Shown here in pieces: positions 54,835-63,006 of a stretch of 64,000 nt of DNA (its first letter is position 1; every line of letters starts with the position of its first letter). Position numbers and translations under genes: made by a program. The DNA is taken from NCBI RefSeq assembly GCF_947254095.1, contig NZ_CAMYBV010000011.1, positions 9,283-73,282 of the forward strand. Direction: 5' to 3'. The stretch is from an uncultured Mobiluncus sp. (GTDB lineage: Bacteria; Actinomycetota; Actinomycetes; Actinomycetales; Actinomycetaceae). The notes beneath the pieces were generated by a model, which made no database searches, was not told the DNA's origin, and saw only the letters and a program-made list of their open reading frames with translations.

Positions 54835-54853
54835 GCTACTTAGTCTAACCTAA
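54835..54853 (-). promoter_or_regulatory. Candidate DtxR/MntR-family operator
   Basis: On the minus strand TTAGGTTAGACTAAGTAGC matches the DtxR/IdeR box TTAGGTTAGSCTAACCTAA in its full left half and in the central CTAA, 13 of 19 positions. It contains a palindrome with CTTAG/CTAAG arms and lies about 45 bases upstream of the metal exporter gene. Confidence 0.45.
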
Positions 54854-54895
54854 GTTTAGTTGTTGCTTTTTGGTGTTTCACGTTAAAGCCTGGTG

Positions 54896-55063
54896 CTAAA
54901 GGAAGGTATCAATCGTGAGTTCTCCTGACAGCGGCGTAGCTTGGTTCAAGCTCAGCTCATCAGCGAGAGCGGCCGGGGCAGAGGCAATTCCTCCTAAAAC
55001 CACCAAGCTGGCAAACGATGCCATAGCAAATAATCGATTTCTCAACATGGGCAAATTCTTCAC
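54896..55063 (-). CDS. Small secreted protein, hypothetical
   Basis: A 55-codon frame starts at GTG 55063 with AGGAAGG eight bases upstream, and codes for a textbook signal peptide: basic MKNLPMLRNRLF, hydrophobic SLVVLGGIASAPA, cleavage site ALA before DELSLNQATP. The mature part would be about 21 residues ending in TFL. It may be an intact small secreted protein or the head of a decayed gene. No homologue is recognised. Confidence 0.4.
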   Translation of the reverse strand: MKNLPMLRNRLFAMASFASLVVLGGIASAPAALADELSLNQATPLSGELTIDTFL

Positions 55064-55558
55064 AACAATAGCCTTCCTAAAATTCGATGAAATCCGTTTC
55101 CCGCTACATATCAGTAAAAACCGCGGTAGCTTTGTGGTGATCTATGTCGAATTTTGGGCGCAGACCACCCGCGCCGTCCTGGCGCTATCTTGCGACTTCG
55201 TCAAATTCCCTGGCAGAAATGCCCCTGACTCATGCGCCTCTAAGGTTTTCCGTAACAAACCAAGCCAGAAGCTCGGCGGCGCGTCAGCTTTGACCTCAAC
55301 ACTCAATGAATCGGCCCTAAGGAAACCCTCATTAGTGAAAGGCTAGAAATGGCCTGCCTTGTCCAGACATTTCAACGATTTCTCAGTATCAAAGCGGGCT
55401 AATCCCAGTTTGGGGAAACCGGATAGCTCAGCGGGAGACCCCTACACATCCGGGGTGAGAGCGGTGAAAACCCTATCACCGGGCTTTTCCGTTAGATAAA
55501 ATGATTCCGCAAGGTGCACCAATTTTGCGTATTCACCATAAACATTCCAGGAGAAGCC
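55064..55558. other. Intergenic stretch before the Pro/Gln-rich membrane protein
   Basis: About 495 bases without a clear gene. Near 55425-55440 the bases GGATAGCTCAGCGGGAG resemble a tRNA D-arm, but no tRNA fold could be completed. A CGGTGA/TCACCG hairpin (55462-55481) followed by CTTTT looks like a plus-strand terminator for an unidentified short transcript. Confidence 0.4.
55462..55488 (+). terminator. Candidate terminator hairpin
   Basis: Six-bp stem CGGTGA/TCACCG, eight-base loop, then GGGCTTTT. It ends an unidentified stretch that resembles part of a tRNA; no gene is assigned upstream on this strand. Confidence 0.4.
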
Positions 55559-55975
55559 ATGTCGAACCCTTACAATCCCGCCCAGTTCCCGCCGCCCCAG
55601 CAACCCCCACAGAATCCGAACCAAACAGCCGGCCAGCTCCCGACCCAGACTACAGGCCAAATCCCCGTCCAAAACTCCGGCCTCCCCCCTCAGCAGTTCG
55701 CGGGCGCACCGAACTATTACGCTTCGCAGACTCCGGCGCAACCGAATAATGACACCAGCCTGGGGTCTTGGATGCTGACGATTTTCCTCGCTTCCCTGCC
55801 GATTGTAGGCATCGTTATGCTGCTCATCTGGTCTTTCGGGTCGGGAACCTCGCCCGCCAAGTCCAACTGGGCCAAAGCCACCCTGCTGTGGGCGCTGATA
55901 GCAATAGGGATTTATGTATTGCTTATACTGCTCACCGGGGGGTTGATTATAGGCGGATTATTAAATCAAAGCTGA
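55559..55975 (+). CDS. Pro/Gln-rich small membrane protein, hypothetical
   Basis: 138 residues from ATG 55559, with AGGAG six bases upstream. Residues 1-70 are rich in Pro, Gln and Asn (NPYNPAQFPPPQQPPQ); residues 78-105 (WMLTIFLASLPIVGIVMLLIW) and 114-135 (LLWALIAIGIYVLLILLTGGLI) are transmembrane. The layout is like short actinobacterial surface-associated proteins, but I cannot assign a family. Confidence 0.75.
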   Translation: MSNPYNPAQFPPPQQPPQNPNQTAGQLPTQTTGQIPVQNSGLPPQQFAGAPNYYASQTPAQPNNDTSLGSWMLTIFLASLPIVGIVMLLIWSFGSGTSPAKSNWAKATLLWALIAIGIYVLLILLTGGLIIGGLLNQS

Positions 55976-56004
55976 GCGGGTGCGCCGTCAGGCGCGACCC
56001 AGCC

Positions 56005-57138
56005 TCAAACTTTTGCTTTGCGGTAGCCTGCAGCTCTCGCATCAGCTTGAGAAGCGAAGCAGGCCTCCGGGGTGGTGCGGTTGTAGTACCTCTGACCGGG
56101 CATGTGATAAATCATGGAATTTGCGTTCCCCTTGATTGGGGCGTTGGCCGGGCAGTCCTTACCGATTGGTTGTGTTCCACCATTACCAGAAGGCTGGGGC
56201 TTGGGTTGTGGTTTTGGCTGCGGTTGAGATTGCGGGGCAGCCTGACATTGCAGATTTGAATTGTCACTCAACGCACCAGTTCCCCCCACAAAAGTGACCG
56301 GCACCGCAGGTTGAACAGGTGAACAATTCTGCTGCGCTAACAACAAGGGCATCTTTTGCAGACCGGCAGCGGGCACAATCGAGAGGGCATCCGGGAAATT
56401 CACTCCCGACGCCAGGAAGGCACTGGCAGCGGGCTTCGCAGCAAAAATCTGAAACGCGGTTTCAAACCGGTTAGCGCCGTAAATCCGGTTCGGATTCGGC
56501 AACCCCGCCAAGAATTCATCGGGAATAGCCCCCGAACCGCCCAGCACCGTAGTAGCCGTAGCGCCCAGCTGCTGAGCCACCGAAACCGCATACTGTTGCG
56601 CACCCGGACCGGTAAGCATAATCGGCACCCCCTCTTGTGCGGCCAACGCACCCCCGGCCAGCGCATCCGCAAAACCCGTACCGGTAGCTAAATACACCTT
56701 GTTGGCTTTTCCGAACTGCAGAGCAATTTTTTCGGCAGTCTCGTAACGGTTGGCTCCGGAAATTCGTTGCACCGAACCGAACTGAGCCAGCTGAGACTCA
56801 ACCTGCGCCGAGACCGCCCCGGCACCTCCCAGAATCGTAATGCTGGGCGAACCGAGCTTTTGCAGGTAAGCCTGCTGCTCGGCAGAAATTTGTGAGCCAA
56901 CCAACAAGATGGGTGCCTGCTGGACGGAGGCCCAAGGCCCGGCAGCCAAAGCGTCAGGGAAATTCGTTCCCGTGGCAACAAACACGTTTTTCGTGTTGGG
57001 GAAGTACGTCTGAGCAATAGCCAGGGACGTTGCATAACGATTCGGGCCAGCTATGCGATTGCCCGCAGCTGAGGCGGGAATTTGCAGGGTTAGAGCAAGA
57101 GCAGCGGCAGCAACGCCGGCGAGAGTTTTCTTAAACAT
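56005..57138 (-). CDS. Secreted protein with cell wall-binding repeat 2 domains and C-terminal sunset domain
   Basis: About 377 residues from ATG 57138 (MFKKTLAGVAAAALALTLQIPASAA, a signal peptide). Three cell-wall-binding-2 modules follow, each with NRYATSLAIA/NRYETAEKIA/NRFETAFQIF, FVATGTNFPDAL-type, and LGGAGAVS or similar (about residues 25-310). A Pro/Gln-rich linker leads to a C-terminal module YHMPGQRYYNRTTPEACF...ADARAAGYRKAKV that matches the sunset domain. Probably anchored to the cell wall without a sortase motif. Confidence 0.85.
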   Translation of the reverse strand: MFKKTLAGVAAAALALTLQIPASAAGNRIAGPNRYATSLAIAQTYFPNTKNVFVATGTNFPDALAAGPWASVQQAPILLVGSQISAEQQAYLQKLGSPSITILGGAGAVSAQVESQLAQFGSVQRISGANRYETAEKIALQFGKANKVYLATGTGFADALAGGALAAQEGVPIMLTGPGAQQYAVSVAQQLGATATTVLGGSGAIPDEFLAGLPNPNRIYGANRFETAFQIFAAKPAASAFLASGVNFPDALSIVPAAGLQKMPLLLAQQNCSPVQPAVPVTFVGGTGALSDNSNLQCQAAPQSQPQPKPQPKPQPSGNGGTQPIGKDCPANAPIKGNANSMIYHMPGQRYYNRTTPEACFASQADARAAGYRKAKV

Positions 57139-57272
57139 AAAACGAATTCTAGGATTCGCGACTCGAAAAAAAGTACCAATCGGCATGAGAAATCTCTATC
57201 AACATCTCCACCCTGCTCGGCTGACCGCCCGCGAAATTGGTTTCAGCCAGCCTTCTGAGGCTAGACGAATCA

Positions 57273-57992
57273 TCACCGTTTTGACTCCACTAGCAGCGTG
57301 AGTTCACTAATCTGTTGTTTCAGTTCGTTGATTTCGGCGCTGGTGGCCGCCCGGTCCTGCTCATTTTTTTCATTCACCATATCGACAACCCACGAAGCCA
57401 TGGTAGCTGTCACGACACCAATCAGCGCTACCCCGCCCGTCATCAGGCATAACGCGACTGCGCGGCCGGTTACAGAAATCGGATATAAATCTCCGTAGCC
57501 CACTGTGGTAATCGTCTCAAAACCCCACCAAATCGCCTGCGGAAAGGACGTAATCAGCGCATCCGAGACACCACGCTCCGCATCCAGCACAGCCAACGCC
57601 GACACGAAAATCAGCAGTGCCGTGCTTGCCACCGAGTACAGGGCTATCTTGCCGCGAAAGGTTGAACCGGCCTTGCGACCGAGCACTTTCACGAACGTCA
57701 CGAGCCGCAGCAATCGCAGCGGGCGCAAGATTGGCAGCGCCACGATGAGCAAATCGAACAGGTGCGTGATGAACCACTTGAAACGCAGCTTCGCCAAGAA
57801 AAGCCGCACCACGTAATCAGCGACAAACGCGGCCCACACCACATTCATGATGAGCTCTGTAACGCTGGCGGCCCGGCCTTGTAGGTTACCGATAACTTCC
57901 CAGGCGTAGGCCCCCAAAAATAGGACCGCCAGAATCAACAGCGGCCAATCCGTGAAACGCTCCCATGTGTCCAACCTTTTAGATTCGCTCAT
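57273..57992 (-). CDS. Voltage-gated-type potassium channel protein
   Basis: A 239-residue six-segment channel: S4-like LRPLRLLRLVTFVKVLGRK, pore helix and filter WWGFETITTVGYGDLYP, and C-terminal coiled coil ATSAEINELKQQISELTLLV. Such Kv-like channels occur in many actinobacteria; the gating role is inferred from the motif. It converges weakly with nothing; its stop is 86 bases from the cell-wall protein's start side. Confidence 0.9.
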   Translation of the reverse strand: MSESKRLDTWERFTDWPLLILAVLFLGAYAWEVIGNLQGRAASVTELIMNVVWAAFVADYVVRLFLAKLRFKWFITHLFDLLIVALPILRPLRLLRLVTFVKVLGRKAGSTFRGKIALYSVASTALLIFVSALAVLDAERGVSDALITSFPQAIWWGFETITTVGYGDLYPISVTGRAVALCLMTGGVALIGVVTATMASWVVDMVNEKNEQDRAATSAEINELKQQISELTLLVESKR

Positions 57993-58146
57993 AAGCCCAT
58001 AATAATGCCGTTCACAAGGATGGTTTCGCGGTCTTTGGTGGGTAAAGGCAGCTGCTCAGGTGCCGAATTTCCCAAGGATTTAGCTGGATTAAGGGTTTAT
58101 CAGGACATGATTTTTTGGTAGAGTTTTGCTGGCGAGAGGTGGCTAA

Positions 58147-59376
58147 GTGAGCAGGAAATCGAAGATTTGGATTGCCAGCATCCTGGCTGTGATTTCCGTT
58201 GCCGCCGCAATCGGCGGAATCACCATGTACCTGGTCAACAAATGGGAAGTCGTCATCACCTTGAAAGGCGATTCCCCCAGTACCGTCGAGTACGGCGACG
58301 CGTGGAAAGACCCGGGCGCCACCGCTTATGGGACCAGTACCCTGTTCACCTTTACTCACGACGACCTCAAGCTGCACACCACCGGAAAAGTCGATACTTC
58401 CAAAGTCGGCACTTATGAAATCACTTATGCAGCGAAATACCGCGGAGTCGAGGGAAAAAAGACCCGCAAAGTGACGGTACGGGATTCTAAGCCGCCCGCC
58501 ATCACCGTCGACGGCGGGGAACAGATTACCCTCCCCTACGGCCTGCCCTGGCAGGATTCCTATTCGGCCGCAGACAACGTCGACGGCGATTTGACCGCGA
58601 AAGTCAAGGTAGACGGCAAGGTCAACGTGAACGCGGCGGGGTCATACACGTTGCGCTACCAAGTCTCGGACTCCAGTGGAAACCAGGGCACAGCGACCCG
58701 CCAGGTCACCGTGATGCCGCCAGTTGCTCCCAACGCAGACCCGGCGGCAGGCTTGGACAAAGTTATCTATCTGACCTTCGACGATGGGCCCGGACCGGCG
58801 ACGGCACACTTGCTCGATATTTTGGCCGCTAAAGGGGTGAAAGCGACGTTCTTTGTGACCAACACGATGGGACACACGGACATGATTGGGCGCGCCTACC
58901 GCGAAGGGCACTCGGTGGGAATCCACACCTATACCCACAAGTATTCTCAGATTTACGCCAGCGACGACGCCTACTGGGCGGACTTCGACCGCATGGCGCA
59001 GATAATTCGCGACCAGACCGGTCAGGACACCAAGCTGATGCGGTTCCCCGGGGGCAGCTCCAACACCGTGAGCCGCAGCTACTCGCCCGGAATCATGAGC
59101 CGCCTGACCAAGCTCATGGCCGTGAAAGGCTATACCTATTTCGACTGGAACGTAGACAGCGGAGATGCTTCGGGGCACACCAACGCCGCGTCCGTGTTTC
59201 AAAATATTACCGCCGGAGTGCAGGGGAAATCGGTGTCAGTAGTCCTTTGCCACGACATCCACCCCACCACCGTCGACGCGATGCCCCAGGTCATCGACTG
59301 GGCCAAGCAAAACGGCTACACCTTCCTGCCGCTCGCCCCCGGCAGCTATCCCGCGCACCATCGGGTTGCGAACTAA
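58147..59376 (+). CDS. Polysaccharide deacetylase with DUF5011-type Ig-like modules
   Basis: A 409-residue protein starting at GTG. A membrane anchor covers residues 8-30, two Ig-like DUF5011 repeats about 36-105 and 118-195 (ending VTVRDSKPPAITVDGG and RQVTVMPP), and the NodB catalytic domain about 208-400: LTFDDGPGPAT, HTYTHKYS, RFPGGSSN, DWNVDSGD and CHDIHPTT. It probably de-N-acetylates peptidoglycan or a surface polysaccharide; it is anchored in the membrane with the enzyme outside. Confidence 0.92.
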   Translation: MSRKSKIWIASILAVISVAAAIGGITMYLVNKWEVVITLKGDSPSTVEYGDAWKDPGATAYGTSTLFTFTHDDLKLHTTGKVDTSKVGTYEITYAAKYRGVEGKKTRKVTVRDSKPPAITVDGGEQITLPYGLPWQDSYSAADNVDGDLTAKVKVDGKVNVNAAGSYTLRYQVSDSSGNQGTATRQVTVMPPVAPNADPAAGLDKVIYLTFDDGPGPATAHLLDILAAKGVKATFFVTNTMGHTDMIGRAYREGHSVGIHTYTHKYSQIYASDDAYWADFDRMAQIIRDQTGQDTKLMRFPGGSSNTVSRSYSPGIMSRLTKLMAVKGYTYFDWNVDSGDASGHTNAASVFQNITAGVQGKSVSVVLCHDIHPTTVDAMPQVIDWAKQNGYTFLPLAPGSYPAHHRVAN

Positions 59377-59454
59377 GCTCAATCGCGGCGTTCACCAGGG
59401 TACTTCGTGGGGGTGCACAAGGTCGGTTACGAGGTCGGCGCGGTTTCTCAACCT

Positions 59455-60360
59455 CTAGGCTTCTCGGTAAGCGCGCTCGATGAAAGGTTGAGCTTTCACG
59501 AAATCTGCGGTGTCGGCGATGGTAAGTTCGACGTTACCCGTCCCCCAGTGCCCAATCCCGCTCACATCCCGGGAGAATCCGTCCTCGAACTCCATGGGAG
59601 AGGTTTCAAGGTCGAGTTTGAGGAACACGCGCAGGCGCATGGTTTGCAACTCTACGCACATAAAGTTCTTAATCAGCTTAAATGCGGTGTAGAGCTTGAG
59701 TACGTTCTCGCTCACATCGTCGCCGAGACTGAGCGCAAAATCGCGAATCGAGTCATACAGCGTTCGAAGGCTCTCTGGCGCAGCGTCATATAGTTCGGTG
59801 AAGGTTTTGTCATGTCCACCGCGATGTGCAGTACCAGCAGAATCAGTCTCAGGGGCAATCGGGTCAGCAACATTTTCATTCACATGCTCAAACATGACGA
59901 GTTTATCCCCGAATTTTCGGTAACGCACCAGGGTAATATTGCGAATCATCTGGTTAATCGCAGAAACATCGTATTTAGTGAAGTCCCCTGCAATGCAAAT
60001 GACGCGGGGTTTACTCCAGTCGATTTTCTTGGCGATGCCCATACCCAGCTTTTCTATAACGAGGACTTTGAAACTGTCCTTATGATTCAGCAACCAGTCG
60101 AGGTAAAACAGCCCTTGATTGATGACGTTTTCGTTTAGGGAGCGCTTGTACTCAAAAATGACCGGGCAATTGTTCTCGTCGATACCGATGGAATCCATCC
60201 GCCCACCATCGACGCGATATTCGGATTCGAGGAAGGTCACCCCGAAGAAAGTGGGCATGTTGTTCTCTATCACGTTCTGGATTTCTCGCTCCAAGGTCAC
60301 AGTACCGCCAGGTATTTCCCGCACTCCGGCATGAATGTCGAACAACTTTATGTCTGCCAT
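59455..60360 (-). CDS. NucS-like nuclease-fold protein with DUF5655 domain
   Basis: A 301-residue protein. The N-terminal half has GGRMDSIGIDENNCPVIFEYKRSLNENVINQGL, with the Asp and EYK of a PD-(D/E)xK nuclease, as in NucS/DUF91 proteins. The C-terminal half (about 175-301) fits DUF5655, ending near the C-terminus (GTGNVELTIADTADFVKAQPFIERAY). Function unknown; a DNA- or RNA-acting role is likely from the fold. It is next to accessory genes at the window's right end. Confidence 0.78.
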   Translation of the reverse strand: MADIKLFDIHAGVREIPGGTVTLEREIQNVIENNMPTFFGVTFLESEYRVDGGRMDSIGIDENNCPVIFEYKRSLNENVINQGLFYLDWLLNHKDSFKVLVIEKLGMGIAKKIDWSKPRVICIAGDFTKYDVSAINQMIRNITLVRYRKFGDKLVMFEHVNENVADPIAPETDSAGTAHRGGHDKTFTELYDAAPESLRTLYDSIRDFALSLGDDVSENVLKLYTAFKLIKNFMCVELQTMRLRVFLKLDLETSPMEFEDGFSRDVSGIGHWGTGNVELTIADTADFVKAQPFIERAYREA

Positions 60361-60454
60361 CGGTCAAACTCCTCAGATACGCACCCGCCAGGCGCGTCCA
60401 CATGGCGCGGTTTCGAGCGGGACTCTTTCAAATATACAGTCCTGGCGTTGCCTG

Positions 60455-60556
60455 CGTGGCCGATTTTGCCTCGCCCTTGGCAAAAGGCTCAACGCCACCG
60501 TCCTGACCGCCGACAAAGCCTGGGGCGAGGGCAAAGGTATTGAACAAATCCGGTAG
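60455..60556 (+). pseudogene. Remnant of a VapC-type PIN-domain toxin (C-terminus only)
   Basis: The frame ending at TAG 60554-60556 reads FCLALGKRLNATVLTADKAW followed by GEGKGIEQIR, the C-terminal signature of VapC PIN toxins (ALxxRLxAxVLTADxAW). Upstream there is no N-terminal PIN part or VapB antitoxin, so only the last third remains. It lies between the NucS-like gene and the RhuM gene. Confidence 0.55.
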
Positions 60557-60574
60557 ACCGAGCGCTCCGGTGTT

Positions 60575-61654
60575 TTATTTCGCCTCTTCTCGATGGCTGC
60601 TGGCCTCCAGGGCTTTGGCAGCAAACTTGTCGAAGTCAGACTCATAGCTGGTGTCTTGGATGACGCGGTATTTCTTTAGTTCGTCTTTGGCGGTCTGCTC
60701 AGCGATTTTCTGAGATACTTTCCCGGCGTTTGCCAATAGTTCTCGGCTATCGAGAGCGAGGACTTGATCCAGGAATTCCGCCCACTGTTCCATAGTGGTG
60801 GGAATCTGTCGTTTCGCCCGTGATTCCGCGAGATTCAGATAGGCCTCCACGATTCGTCCCAAGTCGGATAACTCCTCTTTGGTGAGGTAGTTCTTAGCGA
60901 CGGTAACGTCACTGGCCAGCACTTTCCCATCCGGTGAGTTCTTCCAGGAAGTCAGCCCCATGTGCGGCTTAGCAGCATCGACGCGCTCCGCGATGAGCTC
61001 TGCAGCAGTGTGCCCATGCACAGCGTAATGCAGTTTATTTTGCACGGTGGCAAAGAACGTCTTGGTAGTGGGTGCGGCGGGATTGTAATCAACGGCGGTA
61101 GCGTAAATGTCAGTAATCTTTTGGTAGAAACGGCGTTCGGAAAGCCGAATCTCGCGGACTTCTTCGAGCAGTTCCTCGAAATAGTCCTGTCCCAAGACTT
61201 CGCCCGATTCCATGCGGGCACGGTCAATGACGTATCCGCGCAGGGTAAAGTCGCGCAGAATCCCGGTGGCCCACTGGCGGAAATGAGTGGCGCGAATGGA
61301 GTTCACGCGATAGCCCACCGAGATAATCGCATCCAGGTTGTAGTGCTGAATCTGCCGCGCGACCTGGCGAGAGCCTTCTTGGCGAACTATTGGAAAAATT
61401 CCAATAGTTGCTTCTTCGGTCAGTTCTTTAGACTCAAAAATCTGTTGCAGATGGTAGTTAATAGTGCTGACATCCACATCAAACAGCTGGGCCATCAGCT
61501 TTTGCGTCAGCCAAATCGTTCCGTCTTGGTAACGCACTTCAATACCCTCGCCCGCCTCAGCCGTAAAGACCAGGAACTGCCCTGAATCGTGCTTGATCAT
61601 TGTCTGAAACTCGGTGTTTCCCAAGCTCGTTTGAGGTTTAGTCGTCTGTGCCAT
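60575..61654 (-). CDS. RhuM family virulence-associated protein
   Basis: A 359-residue protein with the RhuM pattern: EVRYQDGTIWLTQKLMAQLFDVDVSTINYHLQQIFES, HYNLDAIISVGYRVNSIRATHFRQWATGIL, and a conserved C-terminal alpha-helical part (TTKTFFATVQNKLHYAVHGHTAAEL). RhuM proteins are of unknown biochemical function, often on mobile elements. An inner Met at residue 19 is an alternative start. It stands beside the vapC remnant and other accessory genes. Confidence 0.9.
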   Translation of the reverse strand: MAQTTKPQTSLGNTEFQTMIKHDSGQFLVFTAEAGEGIEVRYQDGTIWLTQKLMAQLFDVDVSTINYHLQQIFESKELTEEATIGIFPIVRQEGSRQVARQIQHYNLDAIISVGYRVNSIRATHFRQWATGILRDFTLRGYVIDRARMESGEVLGQDYFEELLEEVREIRLSERRFYQKITDIYATAVDYNPAAPTTKTFFATVQNKLHYAVHGHTAAELIAERVDAAKPHMGLTSWKNSPDGKVLASDVTVAKNYLTKEELSDLGRIVEAYLNLAESRAKRQIPTTMEQWAEFLDQVLALDSRELLANAGKVSQKIAEQTAKDELKKYRVIQDTSYESDFDKFAAKALEASSHREEAK

Positions 61655-62012
61655 CGCGCTTCTCTCGGTCGGTCTTTGGTGGGGTTTTCCGCACTCATCA
61701 CGTCACTTATGAGTCTAAACCAAACCCCTCACACAAAAAGAGACCCCCTTAACCCGCACGGGACCTACCCGCAATGCAAGTTGAACGCTTGCCCCAGCAC
61801 CCACCCTTGTGCACGCGTCCTCTCACCCATGCTCCCAATACGCAAACCGCTCGTGCCATCGACGATGCCAGCCAGGCGGCGCGATTCCTGGACAGCCTCT
61901 CATGAAGATTATCTTTTACCGGGACTTTGCGGTGGAAGGCGCTTCAACCACAGCGAGGACGGGCGCGATGAGGCACAATATACAAATCGGCTAGCGCATC
62001 GGAGGTGTAACG
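61655..62012. other. Intergenic region between rhuM and the small membrane protein
   Basis: About 358 bases. Near 61830-61905 a short frame ends PNTQTARAIDDASQAARFL... and its TGA overlaps an ATG that starts MKIIFYRDFA, which looks like a decayed RelB C-terminus coupled to a RelE-like N-terminus. No intact gene is present. A GGAGGTG Shine-Dalgarno for the next gene is at 62001-62007. Confidence 0.4.
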
Positions 62013-62504
62013 ATGGTCTTACGAATTGTCTTGGAAGGGCTCATGTTGGGCGCGCTGCTGGTCTTGCTCTGCGTCGTCGGCATCCGCAAAAGCCCGGTGG
62101 ACATGGTGTATCTTTACCCTCCCGAAGTGCGGGAACGGTGCGTGAAACTAGGACTGACCACGCCCGAGAGAATCAAACGCGGCCGCGCAATTTTCAAAGC
62201 AATCTGCGTTCCCGGCTACATCATTTACGTGCTGGTCTGCGTTTATGCGATAAATGGAGCTCGCGGTTTTTTGGCAGGATTTTGGCAGATAGCGGCAATC
62301 CTGTTCATCATGAGCCTCATAGACCGTTTCTTTATCGATGAATACTGGGTGGGGCGCACCGATGCGTGGGTCATCCCTGGTACGGAGGATTTGAAGCCCT
62401 ACATTAGCGCCCGTGACAAGCGCAAAAAGTGGCTACTCAGCACGGTGGGAGTGGCGTTCATGGCGGCCGTCCTGTCCGGCATCGCCGCACTCATCACCCG
62501 CTGA
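62013..62504 (+). CDS. Four-segment membrane protein, hypothetical
   Basis: A 163-residue protein preceded by a strong GGAGGTG. Hydrophobic segments are at about residues 3-24, 63-84, 88-109 and 140-161. Between the third and fourth, DEYWVGRTDAWVIPGTEDLKPYI is a conserved-looking loop that I know from uncharacterised membrane proteins, without a named family. No partner in the operon. Confidence 0.75.
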   Translation: MVLRIVLEGLMLGALLVLLCVVGIRKSPVDMVYLYPPEVRERCVKLGLTTPERIKRGRAIFKAICVPGYIIYVLVCVYAINGARGFLAGFWQIAAILFIMSLIDRFFIDEYWVGRTDAWVIPGTEDLKPYISARDKRKKWLLSTVGVAFMAAVLSGIAALITR

Positions 62505-62634
62505 AGCGAGAACCACACAGAAAACCACAAAACCGCCTTATGCTAAGGACGTAAAATCCGCTCCGTGGGTCCATCACCCCACAGAACCAAGAAACCTAAA
62601 CAAACTTGGGAACTGAAACTGTTAACCTCAGCCG

Positions 62635-62685
62635 CTAAGTGTCATTTCGTGTAAATTTGCGCTGAATCTAAGTGTCATTTCGTGT
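62635..62685. repeat. Two 18-bp direct repeats CTAAGTGTCATTTCGTGT
   Basis: The sequence occurs at 62635-62652 and 62668-62685, 15 bases apart, both exact. They could be insertion-sequence ends, protein-binding sites or a remnant of a mobile element; no transposase is nearby. Confidence 0.75.
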
Positions 62686-62957
62686 TCACTACGGGTTATT
62701 TCGGGCAGCACGGCGCAGAAATGCCGCAGGCCCGCCGATGTGTTGACCATAACCACCAGCAATTCAACATGGCGATGTTTCTCTAGCTTTGGACGTCCCT
62801 CAGGTTAGTAGCGGTTTTTCTAATTCCTCGGGAGACGGCTGCAGTCCCGAACAACCTCTAACGAGAACAAAAGTCCTGGCTCACTCCATCGTCAGTTCGA
62901 GCTAGCAGATTTTGACACGAAAGGGTGCGTATTAGGCACACGTTACGCACAAAACTA

Positions 62958-62985
62958 TTGACTTTTAACCTGTTAGTTCTACGAT
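62958..62985 (+). promoter_or_regulatory. Promoter of the relB-yafQ genes
   Basis: TTGACT (62958-62963) and TACGAT (62980-62985) are 16 bases apart, just upstream of a GGAGGAGGG Shine-Dalgarno and the antitoxin ATG at 63007. Confidence 0.5.
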
Positions 62986-63006
62986 TGTACTGGAGGAGGG
63001 CTAATC

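Larger units (their letters stand above)
62505..63006. other. Intergenic region before the RelB-YafQ locus
   Basis: About 502 bases without a gene. It holds two 18-bp direct repeats (62635-62652 and 62668-62685) and the promoter of the toxin-antitoxin genes (62958-62985). Confidence 0.5.

Noticed and set aside
54915..55346. A 143-codon plus-strand frame upstream of the Pro/Gln-rich protein gene
   Set aside because: It is antisense to the better-supported small secreted protein and its residues show no domain or hydrophobic pattern of a real protein.
55982..55995. GCGCC/GGCGC hairpin between convergent genes as terminator
   Set aside because: Stem of five pairs with no T-run on either strand; too weak to list as a feature.
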